Assembly: GCF_000403455.2 (NCBI RefSeq)
Contig: NZ_KE159781.1
Coordinates: 92,619 to 156,618, forward strand
DNA from: Dorea sp. 5-2
Lineage (GTDB): Bacteria > Bacillota > Clostridia > Lachnospirales > Lachnospiraceae
Reading direction: 5' to 3'
Length of the DNA: 64,000 nt
In this document: positions 35,807-42,488 of the stretch, piece by piece
Layout of the letters: every line of letters starts with the position of its first letter
How positions within the stretch are numbered: the first letter of the stretch is position 1
Notes under the pieces: generated by a model
The model's database searches: none
What the model saw: only the letters and a program-made list of their open reading frames with translations
What the model was told of the DNA's origin: nothing
Made by a program: the position numbers and the translations under genes

Positions 35807-36145
35807 TTGATTAAAGAAAGCATAGAAGATGAAACACTTTTGGATTATATTCGGGTTCATAAAGTTGAATTATGGAATACTGGTGGAGTACCCAAATATT
35901 GGACTGTTATTTTTTTTACATCCAGCGTTCCAAATTTCCCGGAATTAGCTTCAAGAGCTTTAATAGCAGACCATGAAAAAGGTGTAAATTGGTTTGTTGA
36001 CTTCAAATGCAATAATACAAAATATATCGTTTTCAAAAACAAAATATTGAAATATACCATTGGGAATAAAGAAGAAAAAGCTATTGTTTGTAATGAATGT
36101 AGAATACAAGGAATTTCAGATAATGAAATGAATTGGAGTGAATAA
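35807..36145 (+). CDS. Hypothetical protein, paralogue of the next gene, 5' end uncertain
   Basis: Up to 112 residues. The only possible start is TTG 35807 with AGGG 4 bases upstream; the frame stays open back to 35765. It may therefore have lost its 5' end near the IS. Its C-terminal half (VNWFVDFKCNNTKYIVFKN, then LKYTIGNKEEK and GISDNEMNWSE) parallels EWYITFHNRERVIVIFRTRI, the ...KGITPIHGK region and SHAEDKENWNE of the next gene. The function is unknown. Confidence 0.5.
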   Translation: MIKESIEDETLLDYIRVHKVELWNTGGVPKYWTVIFFTSSVPNFPELASRALIADHEKGVNWFVDFKCNNTKYIVFKNKILKYTIGNKEEKAIVCNECRIQGISDNEMNWSE

Positions 36146-36170
36146 AACAGTTTAATATGAGGGAAAAAAT

Positions 36171-36593
36171 ATGTCACGCTATTATGGAGAAGTAATCAAT
36201 CTAAGCCTTAGAGATATTTCTATGCTCAAAAAGTTTAAAATAGTTGATATAAAAAAGCGTTTCTTAGGGTTAGTTAAAATTTATACTGTAGAACTTCCAA
36301 GTAAAAAAATTGAGGAAATAGCAAAGGATTTTCAATCTAATATGAGTACAAGTCTAAAAAAAGAATGGTATATTACCTTTCACAATAGGGAAAGGGTTAT
36401 TGTCATTTTCCGTACAAGAATATTTGACTTATCTGGAAAAGGTATTACACCTATTCATGGAAAAATGCTTGATATATCCCATGCAGAAGATAAAGAAAAT
36501 TGGAATGAACTGATTAGCTATGCAAAAAAATTAGGTGTTCCCAATAGTCAATGCGATTTTTTACCAGAAGATTTTTCCAAGAGAACATATTAG
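36171..36593 (+). CDS. Hypothetical protein, small alpha/beta domain
   Basis: 140 residues, ATG 36171 behind GAGGGA. There is no signal peptide or membrane segment. Predicted order is two helices, then strands (EWYITFHNRERVIVIFRTRI), then a C-terminal helix with DKENWNELISYAKKLGVP. It is similar in layout to the upstream protein, so the two form a tandem family of unknown role. The genes are AT-rich compared with the element genes around them. A KTR gene follows after 96 bases. Confidence 0.6.
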   Translation: MSRYYGEVINLSLRDISMLKKFKIVDIKKRFLGLVKIYTVELPSKKIEEIAKDFQSNMSTSLKKEWYITFHNRERVIVIFRTRIFDLSGKGITPIHGKMLDISHAEDKENWNELISYAKKLGVPNSQCDFLPEDFSKRTY

Positions 36594-36689
36594 GTATTGC
36601 AAGCAATGCGTTTGATATATTCAAAAGTAATCCTAAGACCATAAATTTGTGAGATTTTACAAATAAGCGTAGAGGGAGGTAATAGTTCA

Positions 36690-36896
36690 ATGAGAGTTTT
36701 ACAGTGGATATGTTGTCCTGTTTGTGGAAATAAAACACGATTGCAGATACAAGCAGATACAGAATTAAAAAATTTTCCTCTTTATTGCCCTAAGTGCAAG
36801 CAAGAAAGTTTAATTGACGCAAAGAACTTTCAGATAACAGTTATTAGAGGGTTAAATGTTAAGGGGAAGAATTTATTAACAGAGTACCCTGTTTGA
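36690..36896 (+). CDS. Cysteine-rich KTR-domain protein
   Basis: 68 residues, start ATG 36690 behind GGGAGG. Two Cys pairs, C-C-P-V-C and C-P-K-C, form a zinc ribbon around the K-T-R motif (CPVCGNKTRLQIQ) and ELKNFPLYCPKCKQESLI. Such small proteins are carried on Tn916/Tn1549-like conjugative elements. Their function is not known. A truncated copy lies at 25109. Confidence 0.85.
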   Translation: MRVLQWICCPVCGNKTRLQIQADTELKNFPLYCPKCKQESLIDAKNFQITVIRGLNVKGKNLLTEYPV

Positions 36897-36947
36897 ATTA
36901 TTCAATCAAGACAGTATATCATTAAAGAGCCAGACGCACAGACGCAG

Positions 36948-36990
36948 AGCCGACAGATTTGTGAGAAATCACAGTTTGTCGGCTATTTTT
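36948..36990 (+). terminator. Terminator hairpin between KTR and sigma genes
   Basis: AGCCGACA (36948-36955) pairs with TGTCGGCT (36977-36984) and is followed by ATTTTTC. This hairpin ends the KTR transcript. Confidence 0.7.
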
Positions 36991-37120
36991 CTTGAAAATG
37001 AAATACCAAAAGTATGCCAGAAGATAATCATAGGGTAGCAGTCTAAAGTGCTGTCCTTTGTATTATATAAAGCAACTGTAAACCATGCACCGCCCTTTGT
37101 GGGAGAAAGGGGGAATTTCT

Positions 37121-37648
37121 ATGGCTTGTACAGAAGCATACAAGGAACACATCATGTATTCTTTCAATGGCTTTTGCAAAGTCGTCATACGCTATGCTGC
37201 TATCAACGCATGGCGCGACAGGAACAGGCGGCGGCAAAGAGAAATATCCTTTGAATACCTCACAGAAGAAAAGTTCTACCCTCTAAGCACATCAGACGAA
37301 TTTCTCAAATCACCTTACGAACAATACCCCGTTACAATCTGTGGTCAGACAATTATCCTCACCAATGGGGAACTTGCCGCCGCCCTGTTATCCCTGCCAG
37401 AGAAAAAGAGGGAAATCATTTACCTTTACTTTTTCGGGAATTACACACAGCAGGAAATCGCGGATTTATACGGGCATTGTAAGAGTACGGCATGGCATTA
37501 CATACACAGCGCATTACAGATGTTGCAGAAAGAAATGGAGGGATTTTCACATGGGGAATACGTTTGCTGTAATGCCGTAAAACCTCGTCCACGGCTTCCG
37601 GCTCGCCGTTTGTCGCCCGGACAATGGTTTCATATGGCACAAGGTTAG
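37121..37648 (+). CDS. Tn916/Tn1549-type sigma-70-like factor, C-terminus altered by inversion
   Basis: 175 residues as read. Residues 1-~147 are a normal element-encoded sigma factor: MACTEAYKEHIMYSFNGFCK at the start and region 4 in LPEKKREIIYLYFFGNYTQQ and EIADLYGHCKSTAWHYIHSA. After HGEY the protein runs 28 residues into sequence that is the reverse complement of the next gene. If the segment 37562-37647 is turned round, the reading frame ends directly after HGEY with TAA, giving a 147-residue protein. ATG 37121 is preceded by GGGGGA. The homologue in Tn916 is the Orf7 sigma-like activator of conjugation. Confidence 0.8.
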   Translation: MACTEAYKEHIMYSFNGFCKVVIRYAAINAWRDRNRRRQREISFEYLTEEKFYPLSTSDEFLKSPYEQYPVTICGQTIILTNGELAAALLSLPEKKREIIYLYFFGNYTQQEIADLYGHCKSTAWHYIHSALQMLQKEMEGFSHGEYVCCNAVKPRPRLPARRLSPGQWFHMAQG

Positions 37649-37751
37649 TATTCGCTTTGCCGCCCTTGAAAACGGGCACGTCAACACAGACACCGAGGAC
37701 AGCATAAGACAACGGCTTATCACTGCCCTGTTCCAGTTCCGCTTTGACTGA
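37551..37751 (+). pseudogene. Orf8-type HTH regulator gene, split by an inverted segment
   Basis: As it stands, ATG 37551 opens only nine codons. The C-terminal half is intact on the + strand (IRFAALENGHVNTDTEDSIR, then QRLITALFQFRFD and stop at 37749-37751). The N-terminal half is encoded on the opposite strand of 37562-37647 (NLVPYETIVRATNGEPEAVD, then EVLRHYSKR). Reversing that segment gives one uninterrupted 66-residue protein from ATG 37551, with GGAGGG 8 bases upstream (37537-37542). This is the HTH protein that normally overlaps the sigma gene in Tn916-like elements. Whether the inversion is reversible is not known. Confidence 0.8.
37556..37653. repeat. Inverted 86-bp segment bounded by 6-bp inverted repeats
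   Basis: GAATAC (37556-37561) and GTATTC (37648-37653) flank the 86 bases whose reversal restores both overlapping genes. The arms are short for a site-specific invertase. Candidate recombinases in the window are the tyrosine recombinase at 61551-62399 and the dead integrase fragment at 33673. Confidence 0.7.
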
Positions 37752-37794
37752 AAAGGCAGCATGACAGGAGGTGAGGTTTGTCGGGAAAATAGCC

Positions 37795-38199
37795 ATGCTG
37801 ATATTCAATGATACCGAGGAAAAAGCGGTTGAGAAAGCCATAGCCGCCCTTGCCGATATGATACCGCTGGAAGCCATACAGCCGCCCCACTCCCCGGCAC
37901 TTATTTTTCCGGGATTGGAAATAAGGCTGCACCAACGTCGGGTACTGAAAGACGGGATTGACGTTTCCCTCACCCGTCTGGAATACGGCGCACTCTGCTA
38001 CCTTGCCGCCAGTCCGGGGAGGGTATTCACAAAGGCGCAAATCTTTGAAGCCTTGTGGAGCATGGAGAGTGAAAGCTGCCAGTCAAACGTGGCAAATGTG
38101 ATATGCAATCTACGGAAAAAGATAGAGCCGGACAGCCGCCGCCCCACCTACATAAAGACAGTTTTAGGCATAGGCTACAAGTTTACTTCCGGGGAATAA
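37795..38199 (+). CDS. Orphan OmpR-type winged-helix DNA-binding protein
   Basis: 134 residues from ATG 37795 (GGGAAA upstream); an in-frame GTG at 37771 lies inside AGGAGGTGAGG. Residues ~45-134 are a Trans_reg_C winged helix (LTRLEYGALCYLAASPGRVF, then TKAQIFEALW and IKTVLGIGYKF). The N-terminal ~40 residues are not a receiver domain. It has no kinase partner. It sits in the element-regulatory block with the sigma/HTH pair and could regulate element genes. Confidence 0.75.
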   Translation: MLIFNDTEEKAVEKAIAALADMIPLEAIQPPHSPALIFPGLEIRLHQRRVLKDGIDVSLTRLEYGALCYLAASPGRVFTKAQIFEALWSMESESCQSNVANVICNLRKKIEPDSRRPTYIKTVLGIGYKFTSGE

Positions 38200-38207
38200 C
38201 AACCAGC

Positions 38208-38570
38208 TCAATTCGTTTCAAATTTCCCGGATAGTTCGGTTAGTTCTTTCATGGTTTCCTGCGTATGGTGCAAGAGGGTTTCACGCATTTCTGACGGGCA
38301 GCTGCAATACAACATCTTCATCTGACCGGCTCCCTCATCTTCCGGGGAAACATCTGGATTGATTAAAGAATCCAGAGAAATCGGCAGTACCTTTGCCAGT
38401 GCCTTCAAAATCAAAAAGGACGGATTCATCTGCCCTTTTTCAATCTTGGCAATCTGCTTTACAGATACATGGCTCAAATCAGAAAGCTCCTGCTGTGTCA
38501 GGCTTTTTCCTTTTCGGGCTTCCCGCATTTTTTGCCCTAAAGCGGTTAAATCATCAATCGGCATAATCAT
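38208..38570 (-). CDS. XRE-family regulator with C-terminal extension
   Basis: 120 residues, or 118 from the second Met. The helix-turn-helix (KMREARKGKSLTQQELSDLS, then VSVKQIAKIEKGQMNPSFLI) is followed by ~50 residues (ALAKVLPISLDSLI, PSEMRETLLHHTQETMKEL) that probably dimerise. It is convergent with the winged-helix gene and divergent from RR1, with ~230 bases between. Confidence 0.8.
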   Translation of the reverse strand: MIMPIDDLTALGQKMREARKGKSLTQQELSDLSHVSVKQIAKIEKGQMNPSFLILKALAKVLPISLDSLINPDVSPEDEGAGQMKMLYCSCPSEMRETLLHHTQETMKELTELSGKFETN

Positions 38571-38735
38571 TCACCTCGAATATATTCTATCGTGCCGATT
38601 TACACAAAGGAATAACCTTATTATGCCGACTAACAGGTATGATTATGCTGTTTTTTTAGTGAGATATAAACGCTATCCTTGTATCACTAACCAAATCAAA
38701 TTATAATAGAGGTGGATATTTTTTTGAAAAAATCC

Positions 38736-38774
38736 GTCCGCTGTAACATTTCGCGGACATTTGCCTGTTATACT
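38736..38774 (+). promoter_or_regulatory. RR1 promoter with regulon motif, copy 1
   Basis: GTCCGC (38736-38741) and GCGGAC (38753-38758) frame TGTAACATTTC. The motif TAACATTTCGCGGACATTTG ends at 38763, and TATACT (38769-38774) begins 6 bases later. The same block at the same distance from a -10 box occurs at four other promoters between 47477 and 53283. No -35 box is seen, as expected for an activator-dependent promoter. Confidence 0.75.
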
Positions 38775-38802
38775 ATCTGCAAAAAGCAAAGGAAGTGAGG
38801 AT

Positions 38803-39495
38803 ATGAAGCAGATTTTAATTGTCGAGGACGACAGTTTTTTGAATAAGATGTTGGCCTATAACCTGACCGCAGACGGCTACGGCGTGACTTCTGCCCTAAA
38901 TGCCAGAACCGCAGCTGATGTCCTGCGCCAGCGGGAATTTGATTTAGTGTTGCTGGACATCAACCTGCCGGATGGGAATGGTTTTGAACTGTGCAGGCTG
39001 ATAAAGCCCCAGCACCCGGACACCATTGTAATCTTCCTGACCGCCAACGATCAGGAGAGCGACCAGATACGGGGCTATGAGGTGGGCGCGGTGGATTACA
39101 TCACAAAGCCCTTTGTGATCGGGGCCTTGCAGCGGAAAATCAAAGCCATGTTTGCCATGCTGGAACACCACAAACCGGCCAAGGATATTTACGACGACGG
39201 GCGGCTGTTTCTGGACTTCTCGGAGCAGGCGGCTTCCTTAAACGGCAAGCCCCTGACCCTATCCCCGATGGAATACAAAATGCTGAACCTGTTTCGTAAA
39301 AATCCCCGGCAAGTGCTGACCCGTGGGCAGCTTTTGGAAAAGCTGTGGGATATAGACGAGAAGTTTGTGGATGAACACACCCTGACAACCTCCATCAGCC
39401 GGATTCGCAGCAAGATTGAATCCGATGGTGGCACGCCCTACATCAAGACCGTTTACGGCATGGGCTATCAGTGGACGGGAGGCGAGGCGAAATGA
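38803..39495 (+). CDS. OmpR-family response regulator (RR1)
   Basis: 230 residues from ATG 38803 (GGAAGTGAGG upstream). Receiver domain 1-~118 with acidic ED/D near residues 9-11, phospho-acceptor D52 in VLLDINLPDGNG and Lys in YITKPF. Winged-helix domain ~130-228 (LTLSPMEYKMLNLFRKNPRQ, IKTVYGMGYQW). It overlaps its kinase gene (ATGA). It resembles BceR/VanR-like regulators of peptide-antibiotic responses. The motif in its own promoter recurs upstream of the permease and ATPase genes, so it probably activates those. The gene is GC-rich compared with the permeases. Confidence 0.9.
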   Translation: MKQILIVEDDSFLNKMLAYNLTADGYGVTSALNARTAADVLRQREFDLVLLDINLPDGNGFELCRLIKPQHPDTIVIFLTANDQESDQIRGYEVGAVDYITKPFVIGALQRKIKAMFAMLEHHKPAKDIYDDGRLFLDFSEQAASLNGKPLTLSPMEYKMLNLFRKNPRQVLTRGQLLEKLWDIDEKFVDEHTLTTSISRIRSKIESDGGTPYIKTVYGMGYQWTGGEAK

Positions 39496-40523
39496 AGTTT
39501 AAGAACCTCTCGGTAAAGCGACTGTTTGGCCGGGTAGCAATAGGACTTGTCCTCTCCATGTCCGTGATTACCATAGCCCTGTTTTTTGTGACAAAACAGG
39601 CAGCGGTGCTGCTGACTGGCGGGGCGCTGCTGCTGTGCGCCCTTGTGGGGATTTTTGTACTGACGCAGGCGTTTGGAAAGCGGCTGTCACAGTTTACTGC
39701 TGATCTGTGCCAGACGTTAGACCACATGATCGCCGGGAATGAAGCGCCCCAGCGACCAGAGGACAGCGAAACCCAGCTTGCCAGAATCGGACACCGGCTG
39801 ACAAGGCTTTATCAGATCATGCAGGAAAACCGCCGTCTTGTGGACGAGGAACGGCAGGAGTTACAGACCCTTGTATCGGATATTTCCCATCAGGTGAAAA
39901 CGCCGGTAAGCAACCTGAAAATGGCGACGGACACCCTGCTAGAAAAGCCCATGACCGGGGCGGAGCGCACTGACTTTATCCGGGGAATCCGCAGCCAGAC
40001 GGATAAGCTGGATTTTCTCTTTCAGGCCCTTGTGAAAACCTCCCGGCTGGAAACGGGCGTGATCCAGTTGGATAAGAAACCGGGCCGCCTTTTTGATACC
40101 GTGGCGCAGGCCATGAGTGGGATCGTTTATGCAGCGGAGAAAAAGGAAATCGCCGTGTCTGTGGACTGCCCGGAGGATTTGGCCGTTTCCCATGACAGCA
40201 AATGGACATCCGAAGCCCTTTTTAACCTGCTGGACAATGCGGTGAAGTACACCCCGGCAGGCGGGAAAATCGCTGTGTCAGTGGTACTGTGGGAAATGTA
40301 TGTGGAGATCAAAGTAGCCGACACCGGCAAGGGCATTTTCGAAAGCAATCAGGCCGCCATTTTCCGGCGCTTCTATCGTGAGGAAGAAGTACACGAACAA
40401 CAGGGCGTGGGCATTGGCCTGTATCTGGCCCGCGAGATCATAACGCGGCAGGGCGGCTATATCAGACTGGTTTCGGAGCTGGGCAGGGGTTCGGAATTTT
40501 CCATTATGCTGCCGACAAAATAG
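39492..40523 (+). CDS. Intramembrane-sensing histidine kinase (HK1), BceS-like layout
   Basis: 343 residues. Two N-terminal helices (about 10-31 and 36-56) are separated by only a few residues, so there is no extracellular sensor domain. This is the BceS-type layout, in which the kinase senses through an ABC permease. Then comes a HAMP-like linker, a dimerisation domain with phospho-acceptor H133 in DISHQVKTPVSNLK, and an ATPase domain (NLLDNAVKYTP, VADTGKGIFESN, GVGIGLYLAREI). Its last ~180 codons are duplicated at 47549-48089. It partners RR1. Confidence 0.9.
   Translation: MKFKNLSVKRLFGRVAIGLVLSMSVITIALFFVTKQAAVLLTGGALLLCALVGIFVLTQAFGKRLSQFTADLCQTLDHMIAGNEAPQRPEDSETQLARIGHRLTRLYQIMQENRRLVDEERQELQTLVSDISHQVKTPVSNLKMATDTLLEKPMTGAERTDFIRGIRSQTDKLDFLFQALVKTSRLETGVIQLDKKPGRLFDTVAQAMSGIVYAAEKKEIAVSVDCPEDLAVSHDSKWTSEALFNLLDNAVKYTPAGGKIAVSVVLWEMYVEIKVADTGKGIFESNQAAIFRRFYREEEVHEQQGVGIGLYLAREIITRQGGYIRLVSELGRGSEFSIMLPTK
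39982..40523 (+). repeat. Duplicated HK1 3' segment, left copy
   Basis: From GGGGAATCC (39982) to the stop, and ~25 bases beyond, this stretch is nearly identical to 47549-48115. The two direct repeats enclose the Xis-like, RR2/HK2 and lantibiotic-type ABC genes. The offset is 7567 bases. Confidence 0.85.
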
Positions 40524-40601
40524 AACACGGCGGACGGCCATTTTCGGCTGTCCGCGTATAATTATATACTGATACAGTTTGAAGAAAGGACGGGAGAATA
40601 T

Positions 40602-40789
40602 ATGGAATATATGTCTGCTCCACAGGCAGCGGAGAAATGGGGCATTTCAGAAAGGCGGGTACAGATACTTTGCAGCGAGAAGCGTATCCCTGGCGTTTCA
40701 AAACTGGATATATGTGGCTGATACCTAAAGACGCGGAAAAACCTCTTGACGGAAGAACAAAACAGGGAAAGGAGTTACGACATGAATAA
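40602..40789 (+). pseudogene. Excisionase-like HTH gene with a frameshift
   Basis: The first frame encodes MEYMSAPQAAEKWGISERRV, then RIPGVSK and a premature stop (LDICG-stop). The -1 frame continues the family sequence: KTGYMWLIPKDAEKP, then LDGRTKQGKELRHE, to TAA 40787-40789. The shift falls at TCAAAACTGG (about 40696-40705). The joined product of ~62 residues matches the small MerR/Xis-like DNA-binding proteins of mobile elements. A single-base loss is the simplest reason; programmed -1 slippage on AAAA is possible but unsupported. Its end overlaps the RR2 start. Confidence 0.65.
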
Positions 40790-41480
40790 TGTATTGATTA
40801 TAGATGATGATAAAGAACTTTGCGCTCTTATGAAAAAATGCGTAGAGCAGGAAAATTTATCAGCCATAGTCGCATATAACGGCATTAAAGGGCTGCGTCT
40901 GATAGATGAAAGTAAAGATAGCTGTTCCCTTATTATTCTGGATGTAATGTTACCAGATATAGACGGGTTTCAAATTCTCAAAAAAATCAGAGATACAAGC
41001 AATATCCCGGTACTTATGCTTACCGCAAAAAGCAACGAAGAAGATAAGGTTTTCGGGCTGCGGCTTGGAGCTGACGACTATTTGACAAAGCCATTCAGCA
41101 TTAACGAGCTTATGGCACGTGTCAATTCCCTTATCCGACGATACACTACCTTAAATCCCTTTACGGCAGATACAGATAATATACTTCTGAAAGATATGGT
41201 AATTGACAAATTAAACCGTACAGTTTCGGTCAAAGATATTCCTGTTTCGCTTACAGGGAAAGAATTTGATTTGCTGCTCTTTCTTGCTTCCAACAAAGGG
41301 CGGGTATTTACCAAAAAGCAAATTTATTCACAGGTATGGGAGGAAGAATATGCTTTTGACGATAGTAATATTATGTCTTTTATCAGCAAATTAAGGAAAA
41401 AGATTGAGCCAGACCCCGACCACCCTTTTTACATTTTAACTGTCCGGGGTGTCGGCTATCGTTTTAATAAGGAGGCTTAA
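40782..41480 (+). CDS. OmpR-family response regulator (RR2), VanR/NisR-like
   Basis: 232 residues, ATG 40782 with AAAGGAG upstream. Receiver 1-~120 with DDD near residues 8-10, phospho-acceptor D54 in LIILDVMLPDIDGF and Lys in YLTKPF. Winged helix ~135-232 (LTGKEFDLLLFLASNKGRVF, ILTVRGVGYRF). Followed after 1 base by its kinase. Probable targets are the 11-bp-spaced GCAAGGT repeats at 42440-42468 in front of the ABC operon. Confidence 0.9.
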   Translation: MNNVLIIDDDKELCALMKKCVEQENLSAIVAYNGIKGLRLIDESKDSCSLIILDVMLPDIDGFQILKKIRDTSNIPVLMLTAKSNEEDKVFGLRLGADDYLTKPFSINELMARVNSLIRRYTTLNPFTADTDNILLKDMVIDKLNRTVSVKDIPVSLTGKEFDLLLFLASNKGRVFTKKQIYSQVWEEEYAFDDSNIMSFISKLRKKIEPDPDHPFYILTVRGVGYRFNKEA

Positions 41481-41481
41481 C

Positions 41482-42405
41482 ATGGACATAAATTTTTATC
41501 TTTTCATAGTGTTAGCTCTCATGCTGCTTATCATTGTGTACCTCGTTTCTGCCTTGCGGCGCGTGCGAACACAGCTTGCGCTGATAAAAGACGCCTTAGA
41601 GGACATAAAGGGCGGAAATTTGAACAGACGTATTTTAGCAGATGAAAACGATATGACAAAAAAAATTTGCTATGGTATTAACGAAATAGCCGTAAACAGC
41701 CAGACACAGCTTATACGTCAAAGGCAATCTGAACAGGCATATAAACGGCTGATGACAAGCCTTTCACATGATGTAAAAACTCCGCTTGCTTCCCTTGTGG
41801 GTTATTTGGAAGCGGTTGAAAACAAAATAGTCCCTGGGGAGGAAAAAGACGAATATATCCATGTCGCACATGAAAAAGCGCAATATATGAAATCCTTTGT
41901 GGAAAATCTGTTTGAGTGGGTAAAACTGGATTCCGGGGAGCAGATTTTTCATTTTGAAAAAATAGATTTGAATGAACTATCCCGCAACATTATAGCGGAC
42001 TGGGTTCTTGTCTTAGAAAACAATCATTTTGAATATGAATTTATCATACCCGAAACAGAGTATTTTATCCGTATAGACGTAAACGCATATACCCGCGTCC
42101 TTAATAACCTTTTGCAAAATATTATTATTCACAGTGAGGGCGACAAAATGGAATTGCACATTTACGAGGATATGCAACAAGCTAAAATTATAATCTGGGA
42201 TAATGGAAAGGGGATAACTTCCGACAATCTCCCACATATCTTTGAAAGAATGTACCAGTGCGACCAGTCGCGGTCTGCGAAAGGAAACGGATTAGGTCTG
42301 GCGATTACAAAGGAACTTATCAGCGTTCACAAAGGAACCATCACCGCCGAAAGCAATTCCGGCAATGGAACTAAATTTACCATATTACTTCCGAAAGCCC
42401 TGTAA
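41482..42405 (+). CDS. Histidine kinase (HK2) with a single N-terminal helix
   Basis: 307 residues, ATG 41482 behind AAGGAGG. One membrane helix (about 4-25), a HAMP-like linker, then the dimerisation domain with H96 in LSHDVKTPLASLVGYLE. The ATPase domain has NLLQNIIIHS, WDNGKGITSDN and GNGLGLAITKEL. It lacks an extracellular sensor. Kinases of this layout sit beside lantibiotic-immunity ABC genes in Clostridia and Bacilli. It pairs with RR2. A terminator overlaps its 3' end. Confidence 0.9.
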   Translation: MDINFYLFIVLALMLLIIVYLVSALRRVRTQLALIKDALEDIKGGNLNRRILADENDMTKKICYGINEIAVNSQTQLIRQRQSEQAYKRLMTSLSHDVKTPLASLVGYLEAVENKIVPGEEKDEYIHVAHEKAQYMKSFVENLFEWVKLDSGEQIFHFEKIDLNELSRNIIADWVLVLENNHFEYEFIIPETEYFIRIDVNAYTRVLNNLLQNIIIHSEGDKMELHIYEDMQQAKIIIWDNGKGITSDNLPHIFERMYQCDQSRSAKGNGLGLAITKELISVHKGTITAESNSGNGTKFTILLPKAL

Positions 42406-42424
42406 AAAATGCGGGGCTTTTTTA
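42394..42424 (+). terminator. Terminator of RR2/HK2
   Basis: AAAGCCC (42394-42400) pairs with GGGCTTT (42414-42420), followed by TTT. The stem includes the last codons of HK2. Confidence 0.8.
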
Positions 42425-42439
42425 TAAAACATGAAAAAA

Positions 42440-42482
42440 GCAAGGTATCGGCAAGGTTATGGCAAGGTTACAGATTTATAAT
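42440..42482 (+). promoter_or_regulatory. Promoter of the ABC operon with three 11-bp-spaced repeats
   Basis: GCAAGGT occurs at 42440-42446, 42451-42457 and 42462-42468, an exact 11-base period. TATAAT (42477-42482) follows 8 bases later. Direct repeats spaced by one helical turn at the -35 position are the usual binding site of NisR/VanR-type regulators, so RR2 is the likely activator. The IS begins at 42489, at the expected transcription start. Confidence 0.75.
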
Positions 42483-42488
42483 AGGGAG

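Noticed and set aside
36901..36990. Possible riboswitch or small RNA before the sigma gene
   Set aside because: The only clear structure is a simple hairpin followed by T residues, best read as a terminator.
42440..42470. Three GCAAGGT units as a possible CRISPR or tandem repeat array
   Set aside because: There are only three units of 11 bp, positioned at the -35 region of a promoter. A regulator binding site explains them better.
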